Assembly (NCBI RefSeq): GCF_900110425.1
Contig: NZ_FODS01000011.1
Location: forward strand, 48,969 to 112,968
Origin: Salinihabitans flavidus
Lineage (GTDB): Bacteria > Pseudomonadota > Alphaproteobacteria > Rhodobacterales > Rhodobacteraceae
Direction of reading: 5' to 3'
Length of the DNA stretch: 64,000 nt
This document shows positions 52,940-61,924 of the stretch, in pieces; the stretch's first letter is position 1, and every line of letters starts with the position of its first letter. The notes under the pieces were generated by a model. That model saw nothing but the letters and a program-made list of their open reading frames with translations, did not search any database and was not told the origin of the DNA. Made by a program: the position numbers and the translations under genes.

Positions 52940-53371
52940 CTCGACCTGCTCCTGTCATCCGTAGAAAGCTGTTGCTCTGGTATGAACGTCTTCATCGGGT
53001 TTCGGTTCGGGTACGACTCGGAAAATAACACACGCCTTTGCTGTCTCTAAGCTGCGGGTCCTCGTGAGGCATTTCACGTTTGGTTGGCTCGCGCTTGTCT
53101 CGGCCTGAGCTTCGTTCCCTGGCGTGATTTTTCATTCACAGCGCCTGTCGCGCAACGCGGAACAAACCAGCCGGGCGCCCATTGCAAAACTGTATCACGT
53201 CGATTTGGTCTGACAATGCCGCAGGTCCCCCTCGCGCGATCCGCTTGCGTAGGAACCTCACGGCGAGATGCGAGTTTGTCATTTGGGCTGGAAGGAGGCG
53301 TCGACGGAACACCATGACCCGCCGCGAATCCTGCGCCAGCGTGAGTGACGGCAAAGCGGGGATTCACGGGA
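52940..53371. other. Gap between oxidase cluster and stress island
   Basis: About 430 bp without a convincing gene. It contains an EcfG-like promoter match at 53252-53276 reading toward the TIGR02587 gene. Short open frames lack ribosome sites. Confidence 0.6.
53252..53276 (+). promoter_or_regulatory. EcfG-like promoter upstream of the TIGR02587 gene
   Basis: GGAAC (53252-53256), 16 bp, then AGTT (53273-53276). The alphaproteobacterial general-stress sigma factor EcfG recognises GGAAC-N16/17-CGTT. It lies 96 bases before the gene start. Confidence 0.45.
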
Positions 53372-54226
53372 ATGGACATGGACCCGGGGAAGGCGGAGCG
53401 AACAGAACCAGGCGACAAGCGCATCCCCGACGTTTTGAGGGGTCTGGGCCGTGGATTTGGCGGGGCGTTGCTTTTTGCTTTGCCGCTGTTCATGACGATG
53501 GAGATGTGGTGGCTGGGATTCTACATTGAGCGAAGCCGCTTGGTTCTGCTTTTGCTTTTGAACCTCCCGCTGCTGGCCCTGCTATCCCATCATGCCGGTT
53601 TCGAAAGAACCAAATGCTGGCAGGACGATGTTCGAGATGGCGTGATCGCCTTTGGTATCGGGTTGATCACGTGTGGTGCGATCCTGTCCGTTCTGGGTCT
53701 GCTTGGCGCAAACATGACGGCGGACGAGATCGTCGGCAAGATCGCCGTACAGACCGTGCCCGCGAGCATCGGCGCCTTGCTGGGATCGTCGCAGCTTGGC
53801 GCTGATTCCGCCCAAGTCGAGGAGCATACCGAAACGCGGACCTATCTCAGCCAGCTATTCCTGATGTTTATCGGCGCGCTGTTTCTGGAGCTGAACGTCG
53901 CCCCGACAGAAGAGATGGTGCTTATCTCATACAAGATGACCGAATGGCATGCCGTGGCGCTGATCGTGCTTTCGATCATTGTCATGCACGGTTTTACCTA
54001 TGCGCTCGAGTTCACCGGCACGGCGCCGATGCCGGATACCGGCAGTCGGGGGGCATTCTTCTTCTTTACCGTTGTGGGCTACGCCATTGCGATAGGCGGC
54101 AGTCTCTACGTGCTTTGGACTTTCGGGCGCACGCAGGACGTATCCTGGACGCAGATTGCGATCGCGGCCTCGGTTCTGGGATTTCCGGCTTCTGTCGGTG
54201 CGGCGGCGGCAAGATTGATTCTTTGA
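53372..54226 (+). CDS. TIGR02587 family membrane protein (DUF2391)
   Basis: A 284-aa integral membrane protein with about eight helices. MTMEMWWLGFYIER after the first helix and LNVAPTEEMVLIS near residue 175 are signatures of the TIGR02587/DUF2391 family, which pairs with the following TIGR02588 gene. ATG 53372 was chosen; GTG 53345 and ATG 53378 are alternatives. Function unknown. An EcfG-like site upstream suggests stress induction. Confidence 0.85.
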   Translation: MDMDPGKAERTEPGDKRIPDVLRGLGRGFGGALLFALPLFMTMEMWWLGFYIERSRLVLLLLLNLPLLALLSHHAGFERTKCWQDDVRDGVIAFGIGLITCGAILSVLGLLGANMTADEIVGKIAVQTVPASIGALLGSSQLGADSAQVEEHTETRTYLSQLFLMFIGALFLELNVAPTEEMVLISYKMTEWHAVALIVLSIIVMHGFTYALEFTGTAPMPDTGSRGAFFFFTVVGYAIAIGGSLYVLWTFGRTQDVSWTQIAIAASVLGFPASVGAAAARLIL

Positions 54227-54235
54227 GGTGGATTC

Positions 54236-54652
54236 ATGGGACAGGCTGAACATTCACGGGACCGGACGCAGAGCACGCTGAAAGGGGCCACGCTTGAATG
54301 GGTGGTCGCGTCGGTCGCTGGCGTGATCGTCGCGGCGATGCTCGGTTTCCTGCTTTTTCAGGCCTTCACCAAGGCCGACGCCGATCCCGATCCACTGGCG
54401 GTGGTGAAAAGCGTCACCCCCGTGTCCAACGGTTACAGGATGGAGATCAGCGCGCGGAACAAGGGCGGTGGCACGGCAGCGAACATCAAGTTCCGCGCTG
54501 AATTGCGAAGCGAGGGACGCAGCGTCGAATCGGCCGATGTGACCTTCAGCTACCTGCCTTCGCATTCGAAACGCCAAGGCGCGTTCATTTTCGAGAATGA
54601 CCCGCGCGGGTACAACGTGGTGCTTCAGGCTGAATCCTACACCGCTCCCTGA
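54236..54652 (+). CDS. TIGR02588 family protein
   Basis: A 138-aa protein with an N-terminal transmembrane helix (about residues 21-42) and an exterior beta domain. It always seems to accompany TIGR02587 proteins; the two are 9 bases apart and are probably subunits of one membrane complex of unknown function. Confidence 0.85.
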   Translation: MGQAEHSRDRTQSTLKGATLEWVVASVAGVIVAAMLGFLLFQAFTKADADPDPLAVVKSVTPVSNGYRMEISARNKGGGTAANIKFRAELRSEGRSVESADVTFSYLPSHSKRQGAFIFENDPRGYNVVLQAESYTAP

Positions 54653-54800
54653 AGAGCCGCACCTGCACCCTGAAGACAAGAAGGAGACGACCTGCCATGG
54701 CGCTGCTGCTGCGGATCGAACACCATTGCGCGCTGATCGGTTTGCGCCAGATCGGCACGCGGGCCGGGGCCCGCCCCTCGCAAGAGGCAGGGAGGCAAGC

Positions 54801-55349
54801 GTGAACTGGACCGAGATGTTCTTTCAAAGCTGGAGCGGAATCGCGCGCACGATCATCGTTGGAACGCTTGCCTACCTGTTCCTCGTCGTGTCGCTGAGGG
54901 TGTCGGGCAAGCGCACGCTGGCCAAGCTCAACGCCTTTGATCTGGTCATCACGGTTGCATTCGGCTCGACGCTGGCCTCCATTCTTCTGGGTGAAGATGT
55001 CGCCTTGACCGAAGGGATGACGGCGCTCGTCTTGCTGATCGCCCTGCAATATGCGGTCACGGCCCTGTCGGTGCGCTCAAAAGGGTTCGCGCGGGCGGTG
55101 CGCTCGGAGCCTACGCTTCTGCTGCGGGACGGCGAGCCGCTGCCCGAGGCGATGCGCAAGGCCCGTGTCACACGGGCGGAACTGGAAACGGTGGTGCGCA
55201 CCGAGGGCCAGCGAGGGACAAAAGAGATCGCGGCGGTGATACTTGAATCCGACGGCTCGTTCTCGGTCATCCGTGCGACCGAGGGAGAGCGGCGCGCCCA
55301 GGGTGAACCTGCCGGGCCGACGGAACCAGCGACGCCCCTCGATGGTTGA
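54801..55349 (+). CDS. DUF421 (YetF-like) membrane protein
   Basis: A 182-aa protein of the DUF421/YetF family: three helices (about residues 15-35, 43-63, 70-88) and a small cytoplasmic domain beginning SEPTLLLRDGEPLPEAMRKA. GTG 54801 is preceded by GGGAGG. Relatives are linked to spore or envelope stress in other bacteria; here it belongs to the stress island. Confidence 0.88.
   Translation: MNWTEMFFQSWSGIARTIIVGTLAYLFLVVSLRVSGKRTLAKLNAFDLVITVAFGSTLASILLGEDVALTEGMTALVLLIALQYAVTALSVRSKGFARAVRSEPTLLLRDGEPLPEAMRKARVTRAELETVVRTEGQRGTKEIAAVILESDGSFSVIRATEGERRAQGEPAGPTEPATPLDG
55322..55347 (+). promoter_or_regulatory. EcfG-like promoter before the flavin reductase gene
   Basis: GGAAC (55322-55326), 17 bp, then GGTT (55344-55347), located at the end of the DUF421 gene and 30 bases before the next start. 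It matches GGAAC-N17-xGTT. Confidence 0.35.
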
Positions 55350-55376
55350 TCCCCTTTGCACCTGTTGGAGGCGTCG

Positions 55377-56807
55377 ATGAACACCGATACCCACCGCGCC
55401 GACGTTGCGGTCATCGGGGCCGGAACTGCCGGTCTGGCTGCGGAACGCCATGCCCGCCGGGAAGGTGCGCGCACGTTACTGATCGACCCGGACTTCGCAG
55501 GCACGACCTGTGCGACCGTGGGCTGCATGCCCTCGAAGCTGTTGATCGCCGCCGCCGAGGCGGCAGATGGCGCAAGGCGCGCGGTCGAATTCGGGGTTCA
55601 CGCCGCGCCTCATGTCAACGGGCGCGACGTCATGCAGCGGGTGCGCCGACTGCGCGATGATTTCGTCCGGGGAGTCCTCGAGGACATCACCGCGCTTCCC
55701 GAAGGCACCTGCATCAGGGCCAGCGCCCGTTTCGAGGCCCCGGGGGTTCTGGCGCTTGACAATGGCGAGCGGGTCGAGGCCCGCAGCGTGGTCATCGCCA
55801 CCGGCGCCAGCCCGGCCCTGCCCGCGCCATATGAGGCGGTCGCGCAGAATGTCCTGACCAACGCCACGGTATTCGGGCTGGACGTCCTGCCCGAAACGCT
55901 GGGCGTGATCGGGGCCGGGCCGTTGGGTCTTGAAATGGCGCAGGCAATGCATCGGCTCGGAGTCCGAGTCGAACTGTTCGATGCCGGTGATCGGCTTGCC
56001 GGCCTTCCCGCTGAATCCAGTGCGGCGCTTTTCGACATCCTGACGCAGAGCTTTTCCATCCACCTGAATTGCAAACCCGACCCCGCGCCGCATCCTGAAG
56101 GGGTCGCCTTGCGCTGGAGGGACGGCGAGGCGCGGTTCGACAGGATCCTGATGGGCGCGGGGCGGCCACCAAACCTGAAATCACTGGCGCTTGAGAACGC
56201 CGGGCTGGACCTTGACGATCACGGAACTCCGCATTTCGATCCGACGACGATGCAATGCGGCGATGCGCCGGTGTTCATCGCGGGCGATGCCAATCATCAC
56301 AGGCCATTGTTGCACGAAGCATCCCAGGAAGGCACGATCGCGGGGCGCAATGCCGCTGCCTTTCCCGACCTGCGCAGCACCGCGCGCAAGGTTCCGCTCA
56401 GCATCGCCTTTACACAGCCCGCCGCGGCGGTGATCGGCACGATCCCCGAAGAGGATGACAGCGGCCATGTCACCGGCGTGGTGGACTTCGCGGATCAGGG
56501 GCGCGCGGTGGTGATGGGACAAGCGCATGGCGTTGCCCGGCTTCATGCCCGCGCCAGTGACGGCAAGCTGATCGGCGCGTCGCTTTGTGCGCCGGGGGGC
56601 GAGCATCTGGCGCATCTGCTGGCATGGCTGATCCAAGGCGAGGCCACAGCAAGCGAGGCGCTGGAACTGCCCTTTTATCACCCGACGCTTGAGGAAGGCC
56701 TGAAGACCGCCCTGCGCGAGGTTTGCGCGCAATGTGGACTGGAGAGACCCTGGCAACGCGATGATGACCCGCGACCGGGCTCAGGGCGCGGTCGCCCGGA
56801 CAAATGA
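55377..56807 (+). CDS. FAD-dependent pyridine nucleotide-disulfide oxidoreductase
   Basis: A 476-aa flavoprotein of the dihydrolipoamide dehydrogenase/mercuric reductase family. FAD motif VIGAGTAGLAAE, redox pair in GTTCATVGCMPSK (Cys-x4-Cys), NAD motif VIGAGPLGLEMAQAM, and a second FAD segment VFIAGDANHHRPLLHEA are in order. The C-terminal dimerisation region with a YHPTLEE end is present. Substrate unknown; mercury genes are absent, so it may handle a stress-related disulfide. GGAGG precedes the ATG. Confidence 0.9.
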   Translation: MNTDTHRADVAVIGAGTAGLAAERHARREGARTLLIDPDFAGTTCATVGCMPSKLLIAAAEAADGARRAVEFGVHAAPHVNGRDVMQRVRRLRDDFVRGVLEDITALPEGTCIRASARFEAPGVLALDNGERVEARSVVIATGASPALPAPYEAVAQNVLTNATVFGLDVLPETLGVIGAGPLGLEMAQAMHRLGVRVELFDAGDRLAGLPAESSAALFDILTQSFSIHLNCKPDPAPHPEGVALRWRDGEARFDRILMGAGRPPNLKSLALENAGLDLDDHGTPHFDPTTMQCGDAPVFIAGDANHHRPLLHEASQEGTIAGRNAAAFPDLRSTARKVPLSIAFTQPAAAVIGTIPEEDDSGHVTGVVDFADQGRAVVMGQAHGVARLHARASDGKLIGASLCAPGGEHLAHLLAWLIQGEATASEALELPFYHPTLEEGLKTALREVCAQCGLERPWQRDDDPRPGSGRGRPDK

Positions 56808-56853
56808 CCCCAGCCACTGGGGCAGCCGTGCCAAGCCGGTCGCGTCTGTAAAG

Positions 56854-57183
56854 TCAGTAATTGGCCGGTGGATCGCTCGCCGGAAAGGACTCGTCGTTTT
56901 CCTCGTCGACCTCGTCCCATCTTTTCGGCGGGTTCTCCATCTCTTCGGTCCCAGCGTCGCGAACCGACTTGCGGTCCTGTTGCGGGTCGGGCCCTTGGGC
57001 GGGCAGGTCCTCGGGCAGATGACCGGGTTGCTTGGTGTTGAGACCGCCTTCTGTATTGGCGTTCACGTCAACGCGGTGCCGCCCCGCGGGGTCGATCTGC
57101 TGAGCGGTCTGGTTGATGACATTGCCCCGCTTGCGCTGAACCTCGGTGGGGATGATCCTGGTGGTCTTTTTCGCGTCCGACAT
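56854..57183 (-). CDS. Small hydrophilic stress-island protein
   Basis: A 109-aa, highly charged protein without predicted structure. Its C-terminus (EENDESFPASDPPANY) carries the FPASDPP motif common to small alphaproteobacterial stress proteins. It starts at ATG 57183. An EcfG-like promoter lies upstream on its strand. Function is unknown; it may be a protective disordered protein. Confidence 0.75.
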   Translation of the reverse strand: MSDAKKTTRIIPTEVQRKRGNVINQTAQQIDPAGRHRVDVNANTEGGLNTKQPGHLPEDLPAQGPDPQQDRKSVRDAGTEEMENPPKRWDEVDEENDESFPASDPPANY

Positions 57184-57235
57184 GGCGTTTCCTTTCATCG
57201 TTCGCGCCCTTGCACGGGGACGCGGACAGTTGGGG

Positions 57236-57261
57236 AACAACGCGTGATGCCTAAGAGTTCC
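57236..57261 (-). promoter_or_regulatory. EcfG-like promoter for the small stress gene
   Basis: On the minus strand GGAAC (57261-57257), 17 bp, then TGTT (57239-57236), 53 bases before the gene start. Confidence 0.4.
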
Positions 57262-57371
57262 CCGACCGGCGGAAGAGACGCGAAATGCAGCTCATGCAAG
57301 CGCCACAATCAACCCACCGATCCTGTCGCGATGCCACTGGGCGGGCTTTCGCCAATACTATGGCGCGGGAG

Positions 57372-57396
57372 GGAACATAGGTGGGAATGAGCTGTT
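57372..57396 (+). promoter_or_regulatory. EcfG-like promoter for the PRC-barrel gene
   Basis: GGAAC (57372-57376), 16 bp, then TGTT (57393-57396), 42 bases before the ATG. Together with the sites at 53252 and 57236 it supports general-stress control of this island. Confidence 0.5.
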
Positions 57397-57437
57397 TCAC
57401 CTCCGCTCGAAACACAAGCATCAAGGGAGATTCACTC

Positions 57438-57734
57438 ATGGATCATTCTGCACATACGCCGCTTCGCCCCGAAGAGTTGAACGCGTCGAATCTGGAAGGC
57501 ACGAATGTCTACGGACCCGATGACCACGACATCGGCCGCGTTTCGCATTTCCACGGCTCCGGCGCGACGGCCAAGGTGGTTGTGGATGTGGGTGGATTTC
57601 TGGGCCTCGGTGCCAAGCCCGTTTCACTTAATGTTTCCGCGCTGAATTTCATGCGCGATGAGAACGGCAAGGTTCATGCGACCACGCTGCTGACCAAGGA
57701 TGAATTGAAGAGCTTGCCCGAACACCGGCATTGA
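57438..57734 (+). CDS. PRC-barrel domain protein
   Basis: A 98-aa protein made of a single PRC-barrel domain (NLEGTNVYGPDDHDIGRVSHFH, given here as two motifs NLEGTNVYGP and DHDIGRVSHF; then VVVDVGGFLGLGAKPVSL). Such domains bind other proteins or membranes and are common in stress-induced small proteins. AGGGAG precedes the ATG. Confidence 0.88.
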   Translation: MDHSAHTPLRPEELNASNLEGTNVYGPDDHDIGRVSHFHGSGATAKVVVDVGGFLGLGAKPVSLNVSALNFMRDENGKVHATTLLTKDELKSLPEHRH

Positions 57735-58089
57735 CGGATGCTTGAAATCCATGCCCGGCACGCGATAGCGTGCCGGGTTCAGAACCCGAGCGCCAAGTGC
57801 GGGCCAAGAACGACAAGCGCGGCGAACCACCACCGCCCGCCGCTGGAACATTTCCGGTCCGCTGCCGTTGATTTCCAAAGTGGAAAGGTGCCGCGCCATT
57901 GGTCCGCCCGACACGAACCCGCAAGTGGCGGAGGCCGAGCGTCCCAAAGGGGATGTGGAGGCGACCGAAGACGCACCGACCGAAGCGATCGAACCACGCG
58001 ACGGCGAAATCGAGCGATAGTAGCCGCTTGTGCGACGCCCCGCATGGAACTGGCTGCGTCGTGCGACGCGTAACTCAAGGGGTCACGGC
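57735..58089 (+). other. Gap before ku; possible short acidic ORF
   Basis: In this 355-bp gap a TTG-started frame (57868-58020) would encode 50 residues, with an acidic tail (VAEAERPKGDVEATEDAPTE). It has no clear ribosome site and no family, so it may be a remnant rather than a gene. Nothing else was found. Confidence 0.35.
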
Positions 58090-58920
58090 ATGGCATCAAG
58101 AGCAATCTGGAAAGGGCAGTTGCGGCTTTCGCTGGTGTCCATCCCAGTGGAAATCCATTCGGCCCGCAACTCCGGCTCGCGGGTGTCATTTCGCCAGATC
58201 CACAAGCCGACCGGAAAGCCCGTGCGCTACCAGAAAACGGTGCAAGGCGTCGGCCCTGTCGATAGCGACGACATCATGAAGGGCTACGAGACGGAAGATG
58301 GCGAATATATCCTGATGGAGCCCGACGAGATCGATGCGATCAAGCTTGAGACAAAAAGGACGCTGGAACTGGTTCAGTTCGTCGAGACCACGGAGATCGC
58401 CCCGATCTGGTTTGATCGACCCTATTACGTTGTTCCGTCGGACGAACTGGCCGAGGATGCCTACCGTGTCGTCCGCGATGCGTTGCGGCAGACGAAAAAG
58501 GCCGGACTGGGCCAGTTGACGATGCGCGGCAAGGAATATCTCTGTGCCGTGCGACCCTGCGGCGACGGGCTGCTGATGGAGACCCTGCACTACGAAAAGG
58601 AAATCCGCGACGCCGATCCGCTGTTCTCGGGGATCGCGGACGATGCCGCCGACGAAGAGCTTCTGGAGGTCGCCACGCAGTTGATCGACAGGAAAACCGC
58701 GCCATTTGATCCGTCGGCCTTCGAGGATCACTATGCGGCGGCTCTGAAGGATCTGATCGACCGCAAAATGCGCTCTAAGAAGACGCCGCGCGCCAAGGCC
58801 GAGGGGGACGATGATCGACCCGAGGGCGAGAACGTCGTCGACCTGATGGACGCGCTGAAGAAAAGCCTCAAGGAAAGCAAGGGCGGCAAGTCCGGTGGGA
58901 GGCGCAAGAAGGCGTCATGA
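58090..58920 (+). CDS. ku: Ku-like DNA end-binding protein
   Basis: A 276-aa bacterial Ku, which binds double-strand ends for non-homologous end joining. The Ku core (IWKGQLRLSLVSIPVEIHSA at the start, IWFDRPYYVVPSDE, GLLMETLHYEKEIRDAD) is complete and is followed by a basic Lys-rich tail. It overlaps ligD by 4 bp (ATGA), so both are translated together. Confidence 0.96.
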   Translation: MASRAIWKGQLRLSLVSIPVEIHSARNSGSRVSFRQIHKPTGKPVRYQKTVQGVGPVDSDDIMKGYETEDGEYILMEPDEIDAIKLETKRTLELVQFVETTEIAPIWFDRPYYVVPSDELAEDAYRVVRDALRQTKKAGLGQLTMRGKEYLCAVRPCGDGLLMETLHYEKEIRDADPLFSGIADDAADEELLEVATQLIDRKTAPFDPSAFEDHYAAALKDLIDRKMRSKKTPRAKAEGDDDRPEGENVVDLMDALKKSLKESKGGKSGGRRKKAS

Positions 58921-61361
58921 GATCGCTTGAGGAGTATGAGAAGAAGCGTGATTTTGATGCCACGCCAGAACCGAGAGCAGAGCTGGTCGAGGCAGGCGGA
59001 GATCGCCTGTCCTTTGTGGTGCAGAAACACGATGCCAGTCGTCTGCACTACGATTTCCGGCTGGAATGGGGCGGCGTGCTCCTGTCTTGGGCGGTGACCA
59101 AGGGACCATCGACCGATCCTTCGCAAAAGCGACTTGCGGTCCGGACCGAAGATCATCCCGTGGCATATGGGGCATTCGAGGGCACGATCCCGGAGGATGA
59201 ATACGGCGGCGGCACTGTGATGCTGTGGGATACCGGCTGGTGGGAGCCCCTGCATGACCCCGAAGAGGGGTTGAAGGAAGGCAAGCTGCATCTTCGCCTG
59301 CACGGCGCGCGCATGAAGGGCGGTTGGGCGTTGGTGCGGATGCGCGCCAAGGCGGGCGAGAAGCGTGAGAACTGGCTGCTGATCAAGGAGCGCGATGAAT
59401 TCGCGGATTCGGGCGCAGATGCGCTGACCCGGAAGCACAGGACAAGCGTGACAACGGGGCGGGCGATGCGTGAGATCGCAAAGGGAAAGGCCCCGGCCCC
59501 TACCCGCCACGGCAAGGCGCGGCCACGATTTCGCAAGGTGCAGCTCGCGACGCTGAAGGATGCGCCGCCCGAGGGCGAGAACTGGCAGCACGAAGCCAAG
59601 TTCGATGGCTATCGCTGCGTGATCGCCTTGGGCAAGGGGGGCGTGCGGCTCTATTCGCGCAGTGGCAAGGACTGGTCGGACAGGTTCGGCGCGCTTTGCG
59701 AACCGGCGGCGGGTATTGCCTGCGACTCCGCGTTGATCGACGGCGAAGTGATTGCCGGGGACGGTGGCGGCGATTTCTCGACGCTGCAGACGGCGTTGAA
59801 ATCGGGCGATGCGCTGACCTGCTATGCCTTCGACTGTATGGCGCTGGATGGCGAGGACCTGACCGGGAAGCCCCTTTCGGAGCGACGCAAGGCGCTGGAG
59901 AAACTGTTCAGGGGCCTGCCGCCGCGCGGCCCGATCCGGCTTTGCCCCATCATAGAGGGCGAGGGTGCCGCGACGCTGGCGGCGATGTGTGACGCGGGCG
60001 GCGAGGGGATCATCTCGAAGCGACTCGATGCGCCCTATCGCGGTGGGCGCAGCAAAAGCTGGATCAAGTCCAAATGCGTCCGCCGGGCCGAGTTCGTAAT
60101 CGCTGGCTGGTCGCCCTCGACAAAGCGGGGGCGGCCCTTCGCCTCGTTGATCCTTGGCAGCTACGAGCGCGGCGAACTGGTCTATCGTGGCCGCATCGGC
60201 ACGGGCTTTGACGCAGAGGATTTCGACACATTGCAATCAGCGCTTGCCCCGCTTGCCCGCAAATCACCGCCTTTCGGCAGCGATTTGCCATCCGAAGCAG
60301 ACGGCGCCAACTGGGTCACGCCGAAACTGGTTGTCGAAGCCGAATATACCGAATTCACCAGCGAAGGCCGGATACGTCACGGCGTTTTCAAGGGCCTGCG
60401 CGAGGACAAGGAGGCCAAGGACGTGAGTGCCAAAGCGGAAGCCGAGACCGACAGCGAAAGCGATGAAGAACTGGAGGTCGGCGGCGTCCGTATCTCGAGC
60501 GCGGGGCGCGTCGTCTATCCCGAGGCCGGTTTGACCAAGGGCGGGGTGGCCGAGCATTACGCAAGGGTGGGCGAGCGGATGCTGACCCATGCCGCCAACC
60601 GCCCGCTGTCGCTGTTGCGCTGCCCGGACGGGATTTCGGGCGACTGCTTTTTTCAGAAACATGCGGGCAAGGGATTTCCCGATGCAGTGAAAACCATGCC
60701 GATCGAGGAAAAGGACGGCGAGGTGCAGGACTACATGCATGTCTCCACGCGCGAAGGGTTGATCGGCGCGGCACAGATGGGAACGATCGAGTTCCATATC
60801 TGGGGCGCGGTGCGCGACCGGATCGAACGGCCCGACCGCATGGTGTTCGATCTTGATCCCGACGAAGGATTGGATTTCAGGCAAGTCAAGGCGGCGGCGC
60901 AGCAGGTCCGTGAGGGGCTGACAGCTTGCGGCCTTCAGTCCGTGCCGATGGTGACCGGGGGCAAGGGGGTGCATGTCATCGTGCCCCTGCGCCGGATTTC
61001 GGACTGGAACACGGTAAAGTATTTTGCCCGCACCTTCGCGCAGATCCTGGCGGATCGCGATCCCGACGCCTTTACCGCGACCATGTCCAAGTCAAAACGC
61101 AAGGGGCGGGTGTTCATCGATTGGCTGCGCAACGAACGCGGTGCCACTGCCATTGCGCCCTACTCGCTTCGAGCCCGCCCCGGTGCGGCGGTCGCGGTTC
61201 CGGTCTCGTGGGAGGAGCTGGACGATCTGGCGCGGCCGGACGGGTTTCATCCGGAGGACATGAACGCGCGGCTGTCTCTTCCCTGTCCGCTTCTGACGCC
61301 CGAAGCGCGGGGCATCGGTAAAAGCGTTGTCGAGGGACTTGAGGACTGGTCAAAGGGCTGA
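58917..61361 (+). CDS. ligD: ATP-dependent DNA ligase D (PE-LIG-POL)
   Basis: An 814-aa end-joining enzyme with three domains in the order phosphoesterase (about residues 30-160, HDASRLHYDFRLE and HPVAYGAFEGTIPEDEYGGG), ligase (about 205-510, nucleotidyl Lys K228 in HEAKFDGYR), and primase-polymerase (about 530-810, VFDLDPDEGL and SKSKRKGRVFIDWLRN). It ligates and fills Ku-bound ends. The Glu-rich linker at 460-480 joins LIG and POL. Confidence 0.97.
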   Translation: MRSLEEYEKKRDFDATPEPRAELVEAGGDRLSFVVQKHDASRLHYDFRLEWGGVLLSWAVTKGPSTDPSQKRLAVRTEDHPVAYGAFEGTIPEDEYGGGTVMLWDTGWWEPLHDPEEGLKEGKLHLRLHGARMKGGWALVRMRAKAGEKRENWLLIKERDEFADSGADALTRKHRTSVTTGRAMREIAKGKAPAPTRHGKARPRFRKVQLATLKDAPPEGENWQHEAKFDGYRCVIALGKGGVRLYSRSGKDWSDRFGALCEPAAGIACDSALIDGEVIAGDGGGDFSTLQTALKSGDALTCYAFDCMALDGEDLTGKPLSERRKALEKLFRGLPPRGPIRLCPIIEGEGAATLAAMCDAGGEGIISKRLDAPYRGGRSKSWIKSKCVRRAEFVIAGWSPSTKRGRPFASLILGSYERGELVYRGRIGTGFDAEDFDTLQSALAPLARKSPPFGSDLPSEADGANWVTPKLVVEAEYTEFTSEGRIRHGVFKGLREDKEAKDVSAKAEAETDSESDEELEVGGVRISSAGRVVYPEAGLTKGGVAEHYARVGERMLTHAANRPLSLLRCPDGISGDCFFQKHAGKGFPDAVKTMPIEEKDGEVQDYMHVSTREGLIGAAQMGTIEFHIWGAVRDRIERPDRMVFDLDPDEGLDFRQVKAAAQQVREGLTACGLQSVPMVTGGKGVHVIVPLRRISDWNTVKYFARTFAQILADRDPDAFTATMSKSKRKGRVFIDWLRNERGATAIAPYSLRARPGAAVAVPVSWEELDDLARPDGFHPEDMNARLSLPCPLLTPEARGIGKSVVEGLEDWSKG

Positions 61362-61924
61362 GGCGGGAAACCAGGCTTTGCCGGGAAAGTGCGCCGCGGC
61401 GACCGACGGGGAGGGTTCGTTTCCGCCGCGGCGCAAGGGCTGGCATAGGGCGCCGCCCACGGGGGACACGAAACGCGACCAGAGCCATGCCCCAGCGGAG
61501 GGATTGCATCGGGGCAGTCCAAGCCGGACTTCATCGGTTTATCGCGACGGTGGGATGCCGCCAGTGTCACCCATCACTACAACAGATGCGGTGACGGTTT
61601 GTTCCCGATACCTACTTCGACAAGCTGCAAACGTACGTGAAGCTGATCCGGAGGTGCTGTCAGATGGACGGGCGACCTCGCGGCTTTAGGAAAGGTGTTG
61701 GGGGCGAGGGGCAAACGGGGAACAGTGTGTCACCCGCGATTCCGGATGCAAAATCGGCACAAAATGAATGATTTCAGCGCTTTTTGGCAAGGTGGTAGCC
61801 CGTAGGGCTATCTGCTACCGAATTTATCCTTGGGCATTCTTAGGCAATCATCGGCCTCAGAATACTGAAGTTTAATAATAATATGGAAAAACCGTAGGCA
61901 ACGGCTTGCCTGCCTCGGTAATAA
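61362..61924. other. ligD-integrase gap
   Basis: About 560 bp with no gene. GC falls toward the integrase. A hairpin GGTAGC...GCTACC with inner AGCCC/GGGCT lies at 61794-61819. No tRNA or tmRNA 3' end that could serve as attachment site was recognised. Confidence 0.6.

Noticed and set aside
58046..58071. EcfG promoter for ku
   Set aside because: GGAAC is present but no GTT occurs at the correct spacing.
61362..61924. tRNA or tmRNA attachment site for the integrase
   Set aside because: No cloverleaf or typical 3' end could be found; the site may lie at another place or be degenerate.
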